A DNA stretch of 64,000 nt from Crossiella sp. SN42 (lineage in GTDB: Bacteria; Actinomycetota; Actinomycetes; Mycobacteriales; Pseudonocardiaceae). Of this stretch, positions 17,107 to 26,046 are shown piece after piece. Location of the stretch: positions 1 to 64,000 of the forward strand of contig NZ_JAMHIV010000016.1 of NCBI RefSeq assembly GCF_023897065.1, in the 5' to 3' direction. The notes under the pieces are model-generated. The model made no database searches, was not told the origin of the DNA, and saw only the letters and a program-made list of their open reading frames with translations. Both the position numbers and the translations under genes were made by a program. Numbering within the stretch: position 1 is the first letter of the stretch; every line of letters begins with the position of its first letter.

Positions 17107-20100
17107 TTGACCGCAGTCGGCGAGTCCTTGCTCACCACTCCCACGATTCCTTTGGCGCCAGCGGTTTTCCGCGCGGGCGCCACCCCGGCTGAGCGAACTC
17201 TGCTCGACATCCTGACAGCCACCGCACGACGCTTCCCCACCGCCCCCGCGGTGGACGACGGCAGCACCGTGCTGACCTACCGCGCCCTGCTCGGCGAGGT
17301 CGAGTCGGTGCGTGAACGCCTTGCCGCGCACGGCATCGGCCGCGGTGACCGGGTCGGCATCCGCATTCCTTCGGGCACGAACGAGCTCTACGTCGGCATC
17401 CTGGGCGTGCTGGCCGCGGGCGCGGCCTACGTGCCGGTGGACGCGGAGGATCCGGACGAACGGGCCGAACTGGTCTTCGGCGAGGCCGCGGTGTGCGCGG
17501 TGCTGGGCGCGGACGGCGAGCTGACCCCGCACGCCACGCCGGGCGGTTCGGTGGGGTCGCCGACGCTGGACGACGACGCGTGGATCATCTTCACCTCCGG
17601 TTCCACCGGCAAGCCCAAGGGCGTCGCGGTCAGCCACCGCAGCGCGGCCGCGTTCGTGGACGCCGAGGCCGGGCTGTTCCTGACCGACGAGCCGATCGGG
17701 CCGGGCGACCGGGTGCTGGCCGGGCTGTCGGTGGCCTTCGACGCCTCCTGCGAGGAGATGTGGCTGGCCTGGCGGCACGGGGCCTGCCTGGTCGCCGCGC
17801 CGCGCTCGCTGGTGCGCACCGGCATGGACCTCGGGCCGTGGCTGGTGCGGCAGGAGATCACCGTGGTCTCCACCGTGCCCACGCTGGCCGCGTTGTGGCC
17901 TGCCGAGTGCCTCGACGACGTGCGGCTGCTCATCTTCGGCGGCGAGGCCTGCCCGCCGGAGCTGGCCGAGCGGGTCGCGGTGGAGGGCAGGGAGGTCTGG
18001 AACACCTACGGGCCGACCGAGGCCACCGTGGTCGCCTGCGCCGCGCCGCTGACCGGCACCCCGCCGGTGCGGATCGGCCTGCCGCTGGACGGCTGGGAGC
18101 TGGCCGTGGTGGACGCCGCGGGCCAGGTGGTCGCGATGGGCGAGACCGGCGAGCTGGTGATCGGCGGCGTCGGGCTGGCCAGGTACCTGGACCCGGTCAA
18201 GGACGCGGAGAAGTACGCGCCGCTGCCCGCGCTGGGCTGGGAGCGCGCCTACCGCAGCGGCGACCTGGTGCAGGCCGAGCCGGAGGGGCTGCTGTTCCTC
18301 GGGCGGGCCGACGAGCAGGTGAAGCTGGGCGGCCGGCGGATCGAGCTGGGCGAGGTCGACGCGGCCCTGCAAGCGCTGCCCGGGGTCGCCGGTGCCGCCG
18401 CGGCGGTGCGCTCGACCAAGGGCGGCAACCAGATCCTGGTCGGCTACCTCGCGCTTTCGTCCACTGTGGACGAGTTCGACAAGGCGGCAGCGCTGGACCG
18501 GTTGCGGGCCGCGCTGCCCTCGGCGCTGGTGCCGCTGCTGGCCGTGGTGGACACCCTGCCCACCCGCACCTCGGGCAAGGTCGACCGCAACGCGCTGCCC
18601 TGGCCGCTGAGCACCGACGAGCTGCCCGGTGACGCGCCGCAGCTGTCCGGCACGCAGGCCTGGCTGGCCGAGCAGTGGACCGAGATCCTCGGCCTGCCGC
18701 CGGGGTCCGCGGACGCCGACTTCTTCGCCAGCGGCGGTGGCAGCCTGGCCGCCGCGCAGCTGATCTCGCTGGTCCGCCGGACCTACCCGGGCTCCTCGGT
18801 GAGCGACCTGTACGCGCACTCCACCCTGGCCGCGCTGGCCGCGCGGCTGGACGAGCTGGGCGCGGCCGAGGCCACCGTGCGCGAGGTCGCGCCCACCCCG
18901 CGCCGGGCCGGGCTGGTGCAGCTGCTGGTGCTGCTGCCGATGCTGACCCTGGTCGGGCTGCGCTGGATCGTCGCGCTGGCCGCGCTGAACAACCTGCTCA
19001 ACCTCTTCGGCTCCTACTCCTGGGCCCCGACCATCTCCTGGTGGTGGGTCGGCGCGGGCGCGGCGCTGCTGTTCAGCCCGCCCGGCCGGATCGCCATCGC
19101 GGCCGGTGGCGCGCGGATCCTGTTGCGCGGCCTGCGACCGGGTAGCTACCCACGCGGCGGCAGCGTGCACCTGCGGCTGTGGGCGGCCGAGCGGCTGGCC
19201 GTGCTCAGCGGCGCGGCCAAGCTCTCCGGCGGCTGGATCTCCAGCTACGCCAAGGCCCTCGGCGCGCGGATCGGCCCGGACGTGGACCTGCACGCCGCTC
19301 CCCCGGTGACCGGGATGCTCAAGCTGGGCAAGGGTTGCGCGATCGAACCCGAGGTCGACCTGGCCGGGCACTGGCTGGACGGCGACGTGGTGCACGTGGG
19401 CCGGATCCGGATCGGCGCTGGCGCGGTGGTCGGCTCGCGCAGCACGGTCTTCCCCGGCGCGCGGATCGGCAAGCGGGCCGAGATCGCGGCCGGTTCGGTG
19501 GTGCGCGGTTCGGTGCCCGCTGGGCAGGTGTGGTCCGGGGTGCCCGCCGCGCGGATCAGCAAGACCAGCAGCAAGCGGCTGAACAAGACCGCGCCGCGCA
19601 GCCGGTTCTGGTCCTTCCTCTACGGCATCAGCTCGCTCGGCCTGGACCTGCTGCCGGTGCTGGCCGCGCTGCCCGCGATCGCGCTGCTGGGCTGGTTCGT
19701 CGCCGGGGACACGACGCTGACCGGGGCGGCCAGCAGCGCGCTGCTGGCCGCGCCACTGGCCGCGATCGCCTACCTGGTCACGACCGCGCTGTTCGTGCTC
19801 GTCGGCGTGCGGCTGTTCAGCATCGGCCTGCGCGCCGGGTACCACCCGCTGCACGGGCGGATCGGCTGGCAGGCGTGGACCGTGGAGCGGCTGATGAACC
19901 ACTCCAGGTCGGCGCTGTTCCCGTTGTACGCCAGCCTGTTCACCCCGGTCTGGCTGCGCCTGCTCGGCATGAAGGTGGGCCGCCGGGTGGAGGCCTCCAC
20001 GGTGCTCGCGCTGCCCTCGCTGACCACGGTGGCCGACGGCGCGTTCCTGGCCGACGACACCATGGTCGGCAGCTACGAGCTGGGCGGCGGCTGGCTGCGC

Positions 20101-21006
20101 ATCGACGAGGTGCGCATCGGCAAGCGCGCCTTCCTGGGCAACTCCGGCATGACCGCGCCCGGCCGCTCGGTGCCCAACCGCGGCCTGGTCGGCGTGCTCT
20201 CCGCCGCGCCCAAGCGGGCCAAGGCGGGCAGCTCCTACCTGGGCATGCCGCCGATCAAGCTGCCGCGCAACACCGAGAAGAGCGACGAGGGCCGCACCTT
20301 CGCCCCGCCGCGCCGCCTGGTGCTGGCCCGGGGGCTGGTCGAGCTGTGCCGGGTGATCCCGGTGATGTGCACGGTCGTGCTGTCCGTGCTCACCCTGGCC
20401 GCCTTCGAGGTCATCGCCGCGCGGGCCGGTTTCGGGATCGCGCTGCTGGTCAGCGGCGGGGTGCTGTTCGGGGCCGGGGTGCTGGCCTGCGTGGTCTCCA
20501 GCGCCGCGAAGTGGTTGCTGGTCGGGCGGTTCCGCGCGGTGGAGCACCCGCTGTGGAGCTCCTTCGTCTGGCGCAACGAGCTGGCCGACACCTTCGTCGA
20601 GGTGCTCGCGGTGCCCTGGCTCGCGGGCGCGGTCGGCGGCACGCCGCTGATGAACCTGTGGCTGCGCTCGCTGGGCGCCAGCGTGGGCAAGGGCGTGTGG
20701 TGCGAGACCTACTGGCTGCCCGAGGCCGACCTGGTCCGGCTGGGCGCCGGCGCCAGCGTGAACCGGGGCTGTGTGGTGCAGACGCACCTGTTCCACGACC
20801 GGATCATGCGGATGGACGTGGTCACCCTGGACGCCGGGTCCACCATGGGCCCGCACGGCATCGTGCTGCCGGGGGCCACCGTCGGCGCGGGCGCCACGGT
20901 CGGACCGGGTTCGCTGGTGATGCGCGGGGAGACCGTGCCTGCCGACACCCGCTGGCTGGGCAACCCGATCGCCGCCTGGCAGCCGGAAGGGTCCCGCCGA
21001 GGGTGA
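17107..21006 (+). CDS. pls: Pls/PosA-family single-module NRPS (cationic peptide-polymer synthetase)
   Basis: A 1299-residue membrane synthetase with the layout of epsilon-poly-lysine synthetase. The TTG start has GGAAGG 7 nt upstream. The adenylation domain (1-500) has TSGSTGKPKG, NTYGPTE, YRSGD, KLGGRRIELGE and TSGKVDRNALP (Lys491). The carrier domain has GGGSL with Ser546. Then come six membrane spans in three pairs (about 603-657, 841-905, 1082-1137) separating three left-handed beta-helix-like domains (about 717-820, 954-1040, 1188-1290); there is no thioesterase. In characterised homologues these domains link monomers through side-chain amines without a classical C domain. The specificity segment FDASCEEMW keeps the alpha-amine-binding Asp and adds acidic residues, compatible with a basic amino acid. 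Polymer identity is inferred. Confidence 0.9.
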   Translation: MTAVGESLLTTPTIPLAPAVFRAGATPAERTLLDILTATARRFPTAPAVDDGSTVLTYRALLGEVESVRERLAAHGIGRGDRVGIRIPSGTNELYVGILGVLAAGAAYVPVDAEDPDERAELVFGEAAVCAVLGADGELTPHATPGGSVGSPTLDDDAWIIFTSGSTGKPKGVAVSHRSAAAFVDAEAGLFLTDEPIGPGDRVLAGLSVAFDASCEEMWLAWRHGACLVAAPRSLVRTGMDLGPWLVRQEITVVSTVPTLAALWPAECLDDVRLLIFGGEACPPELAERVAVEGREVWNTYGPTEATVVACAAPLTGTPPVRIGLPLDGWELAVVDAAGQVVAMGETGELVIGGVGLARYLDPVKDAEKYAPLPALGWERAYRSGDLVQAEPEGLLFLGRADEQVKLGGRRIELGEVDAALQALPGVAGAAAAVRSTKGGNQILVGYLALSSTVDEFDKAAALDRLRAALPSALVPLLAVVDTLPTRTSGKVDRNALPWPLSTDELPGDAPQLSGTQAWLAEQWTEILGLPPGSADADFFASGGGSLAAAQLISLVRRTYPGSSVSDLYAHSTLAALAARLDELGAAEATVREVAPTPRRAGLVQLLVLLPMLTLVGLRWIVALAALNNLLNLFGSYSWAPTISWWWVGAGAALLFSPPGRIAIAAGGARILLRGLRPGSYPRGGSVHLRLWAAERLAVLSGAAKLSGGWISSYAKALGARIGPDVDLHAAPPVTGMLKLGKGCAIEPEVDLAGHWLDGDVVHVGRIRIGAGAVVGSRSTVFPGARIGKRAEIAAGSVVRGSVPAGQVWSGVPAARISKTSSKRLNKTAPRSRFWSFLYGISSLGLDLLPVLAALPAIALLGWFVAGDTTLTGAASSALLAAPLAAIAYLVTTALFVLVGVRLFSIGLRAGYHPLHGRIGWQAWTVERLMNHSRSALFPLYASLFTPVWLRLLGMKVGRRVEASTVLALPSLTTVADGAFLADDTMVGSYELGGGWLRIDEVRIGKRAFLGNSGMTAPGRSVPNRGLVGVLSAAPKRAKAGSSYLGMPPIKLPRNTEKSDEGRTFAPPRRLVLARGLVELCRVIPVMCTVVLSVLTLAAFEVIAARAGFGIALLVSGGVLFGAGVLACVVSSAAKWLLVGRFRAVEHPLWSSFVWRNELADTFVEVLAVPWLAGAVGGTPLMNLWLRSLGASVGKGVWCETYWLPEADLVRLGAGASVNRGCVVQTHLFHDRIMRMDVVTLDAGSTMGPHGIVLPGATVGAGATVGPGSLVMRGETVPADTRWLGNPIAAWQPEGSRRG
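18459..18471. repeat. 13-bp near-palindrome GTCC-N5-GGAC
   Basis: GTCCACTGTGGAC inside the pls gene, coding for STVD in a surface-loop segment of the adenylation domain. Confidence 0.5.
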
Positions 21007-22292
21007 GCGCGCGGTCCTACTTCCCCAGTCACGGCAACGAGGGTTACCGGGTCCGGCACTACGACCTGGATCTGGACTACCGGCCGGGCTCGCACCGGCT
21101 GACCGGCCGGGCCAACGTGGTCGCGGTGGCCGAGATCGCGCTGGCCTCGGTGGTGCTGGACTTCGGCCGGTTCCGGGTGGACCGGGTGCTCATCGACGGC
21201 AAGCGACCGGCGAAGTGGTCGCACGCCAACGGAAAGCTCCGCCTCCGCCCGGCCAGGCCGCTGGCCCCCGGCGCGGAGTTCACCGTGGAGGTGCGCTACG
21301 CCGGGCCGCCGCACCCGGTGCGCAGCCCGTTCGGCGAGATCGGCTGGGACCAGCTCACCGACGGCGCGATCGTGGCCAGCCAGCCCACCGGCGCGCCCAG
21401 CTGGTTCCCCTGCGACGACCAGCCGGGCTCGAAGGCGACCTACCGGATCGCGGTGACCGCGCCCAGCGACTACACCGTCTTCGCCAACGGCAGGCTGCGC
21501 TCGGTGAAGGAGCACGGCGGCAGCGTCACCTGGGTGCACCACCAGTCCGCGCCGATGCCGAGCTACCTGGCCACAGTCCAAATTGGACGGTACGAGACGC
21601 TGGAGCTGCCCGGCCCGGTGCACCAGCCCGCCGGGGTGCCCGCCTCGCTGGAGTCGTTGTTCCGGCACGACTTCGCCCGGCAGCCGGAGATGCTGCGGGT
21701 GTTCCAGCAGCTGTTCGGCCCGTACCCGTTCGACGAGTACGCGGTGGTGGTCGCCGACGACGTGCTGGACGTGCCGATCGAGGCCCAGGGCCTGTCCGTG
21801 TTCGGCCGCAACCACCTCGACGGCAGGCGCGGGCACGAACGGCTGGTCGCGCACGAGCTGGCGCACCAGTGGTTCGGCAACAGCCTCACCCTGGCCGACT
21901 GGCGGGACATCTGGCTGCACGAGGGCTTCGCCTGCTATGCGGAGTGGCTGTGGTTCGAGTTCGCCGACGGCGTGCCCGCTTCCGTTCCGGCGCAACGGTT
22001 CCTGCGCAAGCTGGCCGCGCTGCCGCAGGACCTGGTGATCGGCGACCCCGGCCCGGCCCGGATGTTCGACGACCAGGTCTACGACCGGGGCGCGCTGACC
22101 CTGCACACTCTGCGCCGGCACATCGGCGATGCCGCGTTCTTCGCCCTGCTCAAGGAATGGACCACCACCTACCGGCACGGCTCGGTGCGCACCGCGGACT
22201 TCCTCGCGCTGGCGCAACGGCATTGCGCGCATCCGCTGGACGGGCTGTTCCGGCGGTGGCTGTTCGAACCGGCGCTGCCCACGGCGCTGTGA
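21003..22292 (+). CDS. M1-family zinc metallopeptidase
   Basis: A 429-residue aminopeptidase-type protein. The GTG start overlaps the pls stop (GTGA), so it is translationally coupled to the synthetase. Zinc site: HELAH (284-288) with Glu307 18 residues on (HEXXH-X18-E). The usual GAMEN exopeptidase motif is replaced by EAQGLS. It lacks the long C-terminal helical domain of full-size M1 enzymes and has no signal peptide. Aminopeptidases that degrade epsilon-poly-lysine are reported from producers, so a role in trimming or detoxifying the polymer is a reasonable inference, not shown here. Confidence 0.88.
   Translation: MSARSYFPSHGNEGYRVRHYDLDLDYRPGSHRLTGRANVVAVAEIALASVVLDFGRFRVDRVLIDGKRPAKWSHANGKLRLRPARPLAPGAEFTVEVRYAGPPHPVRSPFGEIGWDQLTDGAIVASQPTGAPSWFPCDDQPGSKATYRIAVTAPSDYTVFANGRLRSVKEHGGSVTWVHHQSAPMPSYLATVQIGRYETLELPGPVHQPAGVPASLESLFRHDFARQPEMLRVFQQLFGPYPFDEYAVVVADDVLDVPIEAQGLSVFGRNHLDGRRGHERLVAHELAHQWFGNSLTLADWRDIWLHEGFACYAEWLWFEFADGVPASVPAQRFLRKLAALPQDLVIGDPGPARMFDDQVYDRGALTLHTLRRHIGDAAFFALLKEWTTTYRHGSVRTADFLALAQRHCAHPLDGLFRRWLFEPALPTAL
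21576..21588. repeat. 13-bp near-palindrome GTCC-N5-GGAC
   Basis: GTCCAAATTGGAC inside the M1 peptidase gene. A conspicuous A/T-rich centre in very GC-rich coding sequence. Confidence 0.45.
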
Positions 22293-22369
22293 GCCGGGGC
22301 AGCACCCGGCGGCTCAGAACGCGATCCCGGCGGCGAAGGCGAACAGGGCAGCCCAGCTCTGGCGAGTGA

Positions 22370-22948
22370 CTACGTGCCACGCCGCGCGGTGGCGTCCTGG
22401 GCCGGGCGCGTGCGGCGGGGCGCCGGGCCGAGGCGCTGTTCCAGCACGAACATCAGCCTCCGCAACAGGTTCTCCAGCTCGGCCAGGTCCGCCTCGCCCA
22501 GCGGCGCGATCGCCTCGCGCTCCCGGCGGGCCTGTTCGGTGACCACGGACAGGAAGATCCGCTGCCCTTCCCCGGTCAGCTCGGCCGGGGTGGACCGGCG
22601 GTCGCTGCCGCTGACCGAGCGGGTGATCAGGCCGGCCTTCTGCAGGCGTTCCAGGCGGCTGGTGATGGTGGTGGCCGGGCTGAGCGTGCCGGCGGCGAGC
22701 TGGGTCGGGGTGAGCTGGTGCGGCGGGCCGGCCCAGTACAGCCTGGCCAGGATCTCGTAGTCGGCCGAGCTGAGGCCCTGCGGCGCGGCGCAGTCCGCGG
22801 CCAGCCGGTCCAGGTAGCCGCTGGCCAGGTGCAGCCGGTCGACCACCCCTTCGACGGCGGGGTCCAGACCGGGGATCACCTTGACCCATTCGGGCACCCC
22901 GGAGTCGGTCTCGTCAGGGGGCGGCGTGTTCGTCACCCGGCCGACCAT
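22370..22948 (-). CDS. MarR-family transcriptional regulator
   Basis: A 192-residue regulator with a MarR winged helix at about 60-140: SSADYEILARLYWAGPPHQLTPTQLA, ATTITSRLERLQKAGLITR and the wing SGSDRRSTPAELTGEGQ. The N- and C-terminal helices form the dimer interface. Start: ATG 22948, or GTG 22936 as an alternative; neither has a strong ribosome binding site. It is divergent from the poly-gamma-glutamate hydrolase-like gene with only 25 bp between starts, so it probably represses both. It is convergent with the M1 peptidase. Confidence 0.88.
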   Translation of the reverse strand: MVGRVTNTPPPDETDSGVPEWVKVIPGLDPAVEGVVDRLHLASGYLDRLAADCAAPQGLSSADYEILARLYWAGPPHQLTPTQLAAGTLSPATTITSRLERLQKAGLITRSVSGSDRRSTPAELTGEGQRIFLSVVTEQARREREAIAPLGEADLAELENLLRRLMFVLEQRLGPAPRRTRPAQDATARRGT

Positions 22949-22973
22949 AGCCCGCTGCCGCAGAATGCCAGGT

Positions 22974-23774
22974 ATGAACACCAGCAGGCGCGCCTTCCTC
23001 GGCCTGGTGGCCGCCACCGCGATCCCGGTCGCGGCGGCCCGGCCCGCATCGGCCGCGGACAAGTACCCGTCCAACACCGCGCTCTACGCCGACCCGGAAC
23101 TGGTGGAGGGCATCGACTACGCGCGCCGGTACCGCAGGCACGAGCAGTTCGACGACAGCCTGACGCAGAAGTTTCCCTTTCCCGGCACCACGATCCTGGC
23201 CCCGCACGGCGGCGCGATCGAGGGCGGCACCTCCGAGCTGTGCCACGCGGTGGCCGGATACCACCCCGGCACCCTGCAACCCGCGCCGGACACCGGGCCG
23301 CGCCACGACCTGTGGATGTTCGAGGGCATCCGGCCTGCCGACAACGCCGAGCTGCACGTGACCTCGGCGCACTGCGACGATCCGGTGGCGCTGTCGCTGT
23401 GCGCGGGCGCGCGGCGGGCGCTGGGCCTGCACGGCTGCTCCCCCGCGCAGCTGGGTCTGCCCGAGGGCGCGCGGGCGGTGCTGGTCGGCGGGCGGGACGA
23501 GCCGTTCCGCCGGGCGCTGCTGAGCAGGCTGGGCGCGGCCGGGTTCCAGGCCGTGGACGGGGCGGAGCACCCCACGCTGTCCGGGCGCGATCCGGCCAAC
23601 ATCGCCAACCGCACGCTGCGCGGCGCGGGCGGGCAGCTGGAGCTGACCACTGGGCTGCGGGACGCGATGTTCACCATCAACACCCGGCCGGAACGCCGCA
23701 ACACCACCACGCCGGTCTTCTGGAGTTTCGTTGCGGCCGTACGGGTGGCGATCGCGGACGTGGTTGACCTCTAG
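22974..23774 (+). CDS. Tat-exported poly-gamma-glutamate hydrolase-family protein
   Basis: A 266-residue protein with a Tat signal (SRRAFLGLVAAT, cleavage near ASA about residue 22). The mature protein has the phage-type poly-gamma-glutamate hydrolase layout: APHGGAIEGGTSEL with His and Glu, then a late His motif (LHGCS). These are the expected zinc ligands of this carboxypeptidase-like fold. The family cleaves gamma-linked polyglutamate. It lies two genes from a synthetase for another isopeptide-linked polymer, so its real substrate could be the host's own polymer or a competitor's capsule. The adjacent divergent MarR gene probably controls it. Confidence 0.82.
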   Translation: MNTSRRAFLGLVAATAIPVAAARPASAADKYPSNTALYADPELVEGIDYARRYRRHEQFDDSLTQKFPFPGTTILAPHGGAIEGGTSELCHAVAGYHPGTLQPAPDTGPRHDLWMFEGIRPADNAELHVTSAHCDDPVALSLCAGARRALGLHGCSPAQLGLPEGARAVLVGGRDEPFRRALLSRLGAAGFQAVDGAEHPTLSGRDPANIANRTLRGAGGQLELTTGLRDAMFTINTRPERRNTTTPVFWSFVAAVRVAIADVVDL

Positions 23775-23800
23775 TTAACTCGAACTTCTAGCTTGGGTTC
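23764..23800 (+). promoter_or_regulatory. Promoter of the VOC gene, probably leaderless
   Basis: TTGACC (23764-23769), a 19-bp spacer, then TAGCTT (23789-23794), 6 nt before the ATG at 23801. Both boxes are near consensus. The -35 box lies within the last codons of the upstream gene. Confidence 0.5.
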
Positions 23801-24184
23801 ATGGCAATCGAACTGAACCACACCATCGTCCACTCCACCGACAAGAAGGCCGCCGCGGAGTTCCTCACCGGCTTGTTCGGGCTGCCGGATCCGGTGCCGT
23901 TCGGACCTTTCATGGGGGTGGAACTGTCCAACCAGGTCACTCTCGACTACATCGACGTCGACACCACCCCGGTGCCCAACCACTACGCGTTCCTGATCAC
24001 CGAGGCCGAGTTCGACGAGATCTACGGCCGGATCAAGGAACGTGGGATCGAGCACTGGGCCGACCCGACGCAGACCAAGCCGGGCGAGATCAACACCAAC
24101 GACGGCGGCCGGGGGGTTTACTTCCTGGGGCCGGACGGGCACTTCCTGGAGGTGCTGACCAGGCCGTACGGCAGCGGCGAGTGA
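23801..24184 (+). CDS. VOC/glyoxalase-superfamily protein
   Basis: A 127-residue single-domain VOC protein made of two beta-alpha-beta-beta-beta units: ELNHTIVHSTDKKAAAEFLTGLFGL and, after the middle, GVYFLGPDGHFLEVLTRPYG. The candidate metal ligands are His7 and the Glu of HFLEV near the C-terminus. Family members include glyoxalase I, dioxygenases and antibiotic-binding proteins; nothing here picks one. It has its own promoter and no partner gene in an operon. Confidence 0.85.
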   Translation: MAIELNHTIVHSTDKKAAAEFLTGLFGLPDPVPFGPFMGVELSNQVTLDYIDVDTTPVPNHYAFLITEAEFDEIYGRIKERGIEHWADPTQTKPGEINTNDGGRGVYFLGPDGHFLEVLTRPYGSGE

Positions 24185-24255
24185 CCGGTCGCTGACCCGG
24201 CGTAGCCTGCACAGTATCTTCACAAACCCTCCGCCCCCTCTCCATCGCCTCCGCC

Positions 24256-24261
24256 TAGGGT
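24256..24261 (+). promoter_or_regulatory. Probable -10 box (TAGGGT) for the two-component operon
   Basis: TAGGGT is followed by 7 nt and the ATG at 24269, again without a ribosome binding site. This suggests a leaderless transcript for the regulator-kinase pair. Confidence 0.4.
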
Positions 24262-24268
24262 CGGTGCC

Positions 24269-24943
24269 ATGCATCGAGTGCTGGTGGTGGAGGACGAGCT
24301 GACCATCGCCAGCTCCATCGCCGACCGGCTGCGTGCCGAAGGGTTCGGGGTGGAGCTGGCCCACGATGGTCCCGGCGCGGTGGCCAAGGCCGCCGAGCTC
24401 GACCCGGACCTGGTGGTGCTGGACATCATGCTGCCCGGCTACGACGGGCTGGAGGTGTGCCGCCGGATCCAGGCGCGGCGGGCGGTGCCGGTGCTGATGC
24501 TGACCGCGCGGGACGACGAGACCGACCTGCTGGTCGGGCTGGCCGTCGGGGCGGATGACTACCTGACCAAACCGTTCTCCATCCGGGAGCTGGCGGCCCG
24601 GGTGCACGCGTTGCTCCGGCGGGTGGAACGGGCCGCCCAGGCCCGCACCGCCGGAGTGACGCTGCGGGTGGGCGAACTGGAGATCGACCCGGTGGAGCGG
24701 CGGGTGCACCGGGCCGGCGCGGAGGTGCACCTCACCCCGACCGAGTTCGAGCTGCTGACCCGGCTGGCCGAACGGCCGCGCGCGGTGCTGCCCCGCGAGC
24801 AGCTGCTCGCCGAGGTGTGGGGCTTCGCCGGGCCCGCCGCCACCCGCACCGTGGACAGCCACGTGAAAGCGTTGCGGCGCAAGCTGGGCAGCGATGTGAT
24901 CCGCACCGTGCACGGCATCGGCTACGCGCTGGAGACGCCGTGA
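24269..24943 (+). CDS. OmpR/PhoB-type response regulator
   Basis: A 224-residue regulator. The receiver domain (1-115) has acidic residues EDE near the N-terminus, the phosphoacceptor Asp in VVLDIMLPG (about residue 51), and TAR and KPF for switching. The winged-helix DNA-binding domain (about 130-222) has LTPTEFELLTRLAERPRAVLPREQLL and VDSHVKALRRKLG. It is coupled to the following histidine kinase: the stop TGA overlaps the kinase GTG. The signal is unknown. Confidence 0.95.
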   Translation: MHRVLVVEDELTIASSIADRLRAEGFGVELAHDGPGAVAKAAELDPDLVVLDIMLPGYDGLEVCRRIQARRAVPVLMLTARDDETDLLVGLAVGADDYLTKPFSIRELAARVHALLRRVERAAQARTAGVTLRVGELEIDPVERRVHRAGAEVHLTPTEFELLTRLAERPRAVLPREQLLAEVWGFAGPAATRTVDSHVKALRRKLGSDVIRTVHGIGYALETP

Positions 24944-25980
24944 GGAAGCTGCGCGGGTGGGCGGCCGCGGTGTGGGACGTGCTGCCCAGGCCGCTGGACC
25001 CGGTGCGCTCGATCAAGCTCAAGCTGGGCCTGCTGGTGCTGGGCGCGGTCACGGTGGCGATGGCCTTCTTCTGGTGGCAGATCGGCTGGATCCCACCGCG
25101 CACCACCATCACCGCGCTGCTGGGCGCGCTGATCGCCTCCCAGCTGATCGCGCACGGCATGACCAAACCGTTGCGGGACATGACTTCCGCTGCCCGCTCG
25201 ATGGCCGCCGGGGACTACCAGCGCCGGGTGCGGGCCACCTCCAAGGACGAGGTCGGCCAGCTCGCCGCCGCGTTCAACCAGATGTCGGCCGACCTGGGCG
25301 CGGCCGACGCGCAGCGCCGCGAGCTGATCGCGAACGTCTCGCACGAGCTGCGCACCCCGATCACCGCGCTGCGGGCGGTGCTGGAGAACGTGGTCGACGG
25401 CGTCACCCAGCCCGACTCGGCCACCATGCGCACCGCGCTGGCCCAGACCGAACGCCTCGGCGTGCTGATCACCGAGCTGCTGGACCTCTCCCGCATCGAC
25501 GCCGGCGCGCTCACCCTGGACCGCGAGCACTGGCCGCTGGCGCCGATCCTGGCCCAGGCGGTGGCCGAGACCGAGGTGATGACCGCGGTCGCGGGCCGCG
25601 GCGTGCGCTTCACCATGTCGGTGGAGCCGGAGGCGGTGGTGCTGGCCGACCAGGTCCGCCTGCACCAGGTGCTGGTGAACCTGCTGGACAACGCGGCCAG
25701 GCACGGCCCGCCGGGCGGCCGGGTGTGGATCAGCGCCACCAGCGAGCCGGACTCGACGGTGATCGAGGTCCGCGACGAGGGACCGGGAATCCCGGTGGCG
25801 GAACGGGACCGGGTGTTCGAGCGGTTCACCAGGGGCGAGCGCGCCGGGGGCGGCGGGACCGGGCTGGGCCTGGCCATCGCGCGCTGGGTGGTGGACCTGC
25901 ACGGCGGCACGATCTCCGCGGTGGGACCGGGTTCCGGGGGCTGCCGGATCCGGGTGATGTTGCCGACTTTGGCTGACTGA
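24940..25980 (+). CDS. Membrane sensor histidine kinase
   Basis: A 346-residue kinase with a short N-terminus, two membrane spans (about 28-45 and 53-72) with almost no extracytoplasmic loop, a HAMP domain (about 75-125), HisKA with NVSHELRTP (His about residue 133) and a HATPase domain with NLLDNAARHG, DEGPGIP and GTGLGLAIARW. The absence of a periplasmic sensor suggests it detects a membrane or envelope signal. GTG start overlapping the response regulator stop. It is followed by a DUF4153 membrane protein. Confidence 0.94.
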   Translation: MRKLRGWAAAVWDVLPRPLDPVRSIKLKLGLLVLGAVTVAMAFFWWQIGWIPPRTTITALLGALIASQLIAHGMTKPLRDMTSAARSMAAGDYQRRVRATSKDEVGQLAAAFNQMSADLGAADAQRRELIANVSHELRTPITALRAVLENVVDGVTQPDSATMRTALAQTERLGVLITELLDLSRIDAGALTLDREHWPLAPILAQAVAETEVMTAVAGRGVRFTMSVEPEAVVLADQVRLHQVLVNLLDNAARHGPPGGRVWISATSEPDSTVIEVRDEGPGIPVAERDRVFERFTRGERAGGGGTGLGLAIARWVVDLHGGTISAVGPGSGGCRIRVMLPTLAD

Positions 25981-26046
25981 CTGGGTTTTCGCACGGGCCG
26001 GGCCACGGTGGTGGCCGGGCTGATGACTGCTGCCTTGGGGATGATG

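Noticed and set aside
17029-20856. Open frame of 1275 codons on the minus strand opposite pls
   Set aside because: It is the antisense shadow of a gene with strong third-position GC. The plus frame has all adenylation and carrier motifs, while the minus translation is low-complexity Arg/Gln/His sequence.
17107-21006. Ordinary multimodular NRPS
   Set aside because: There is only one A-T unit, no condensation-domain HHxxxDG motif and no thioesterase; paired membrane spans with beta-helix domains are specific to Pls/PosA.
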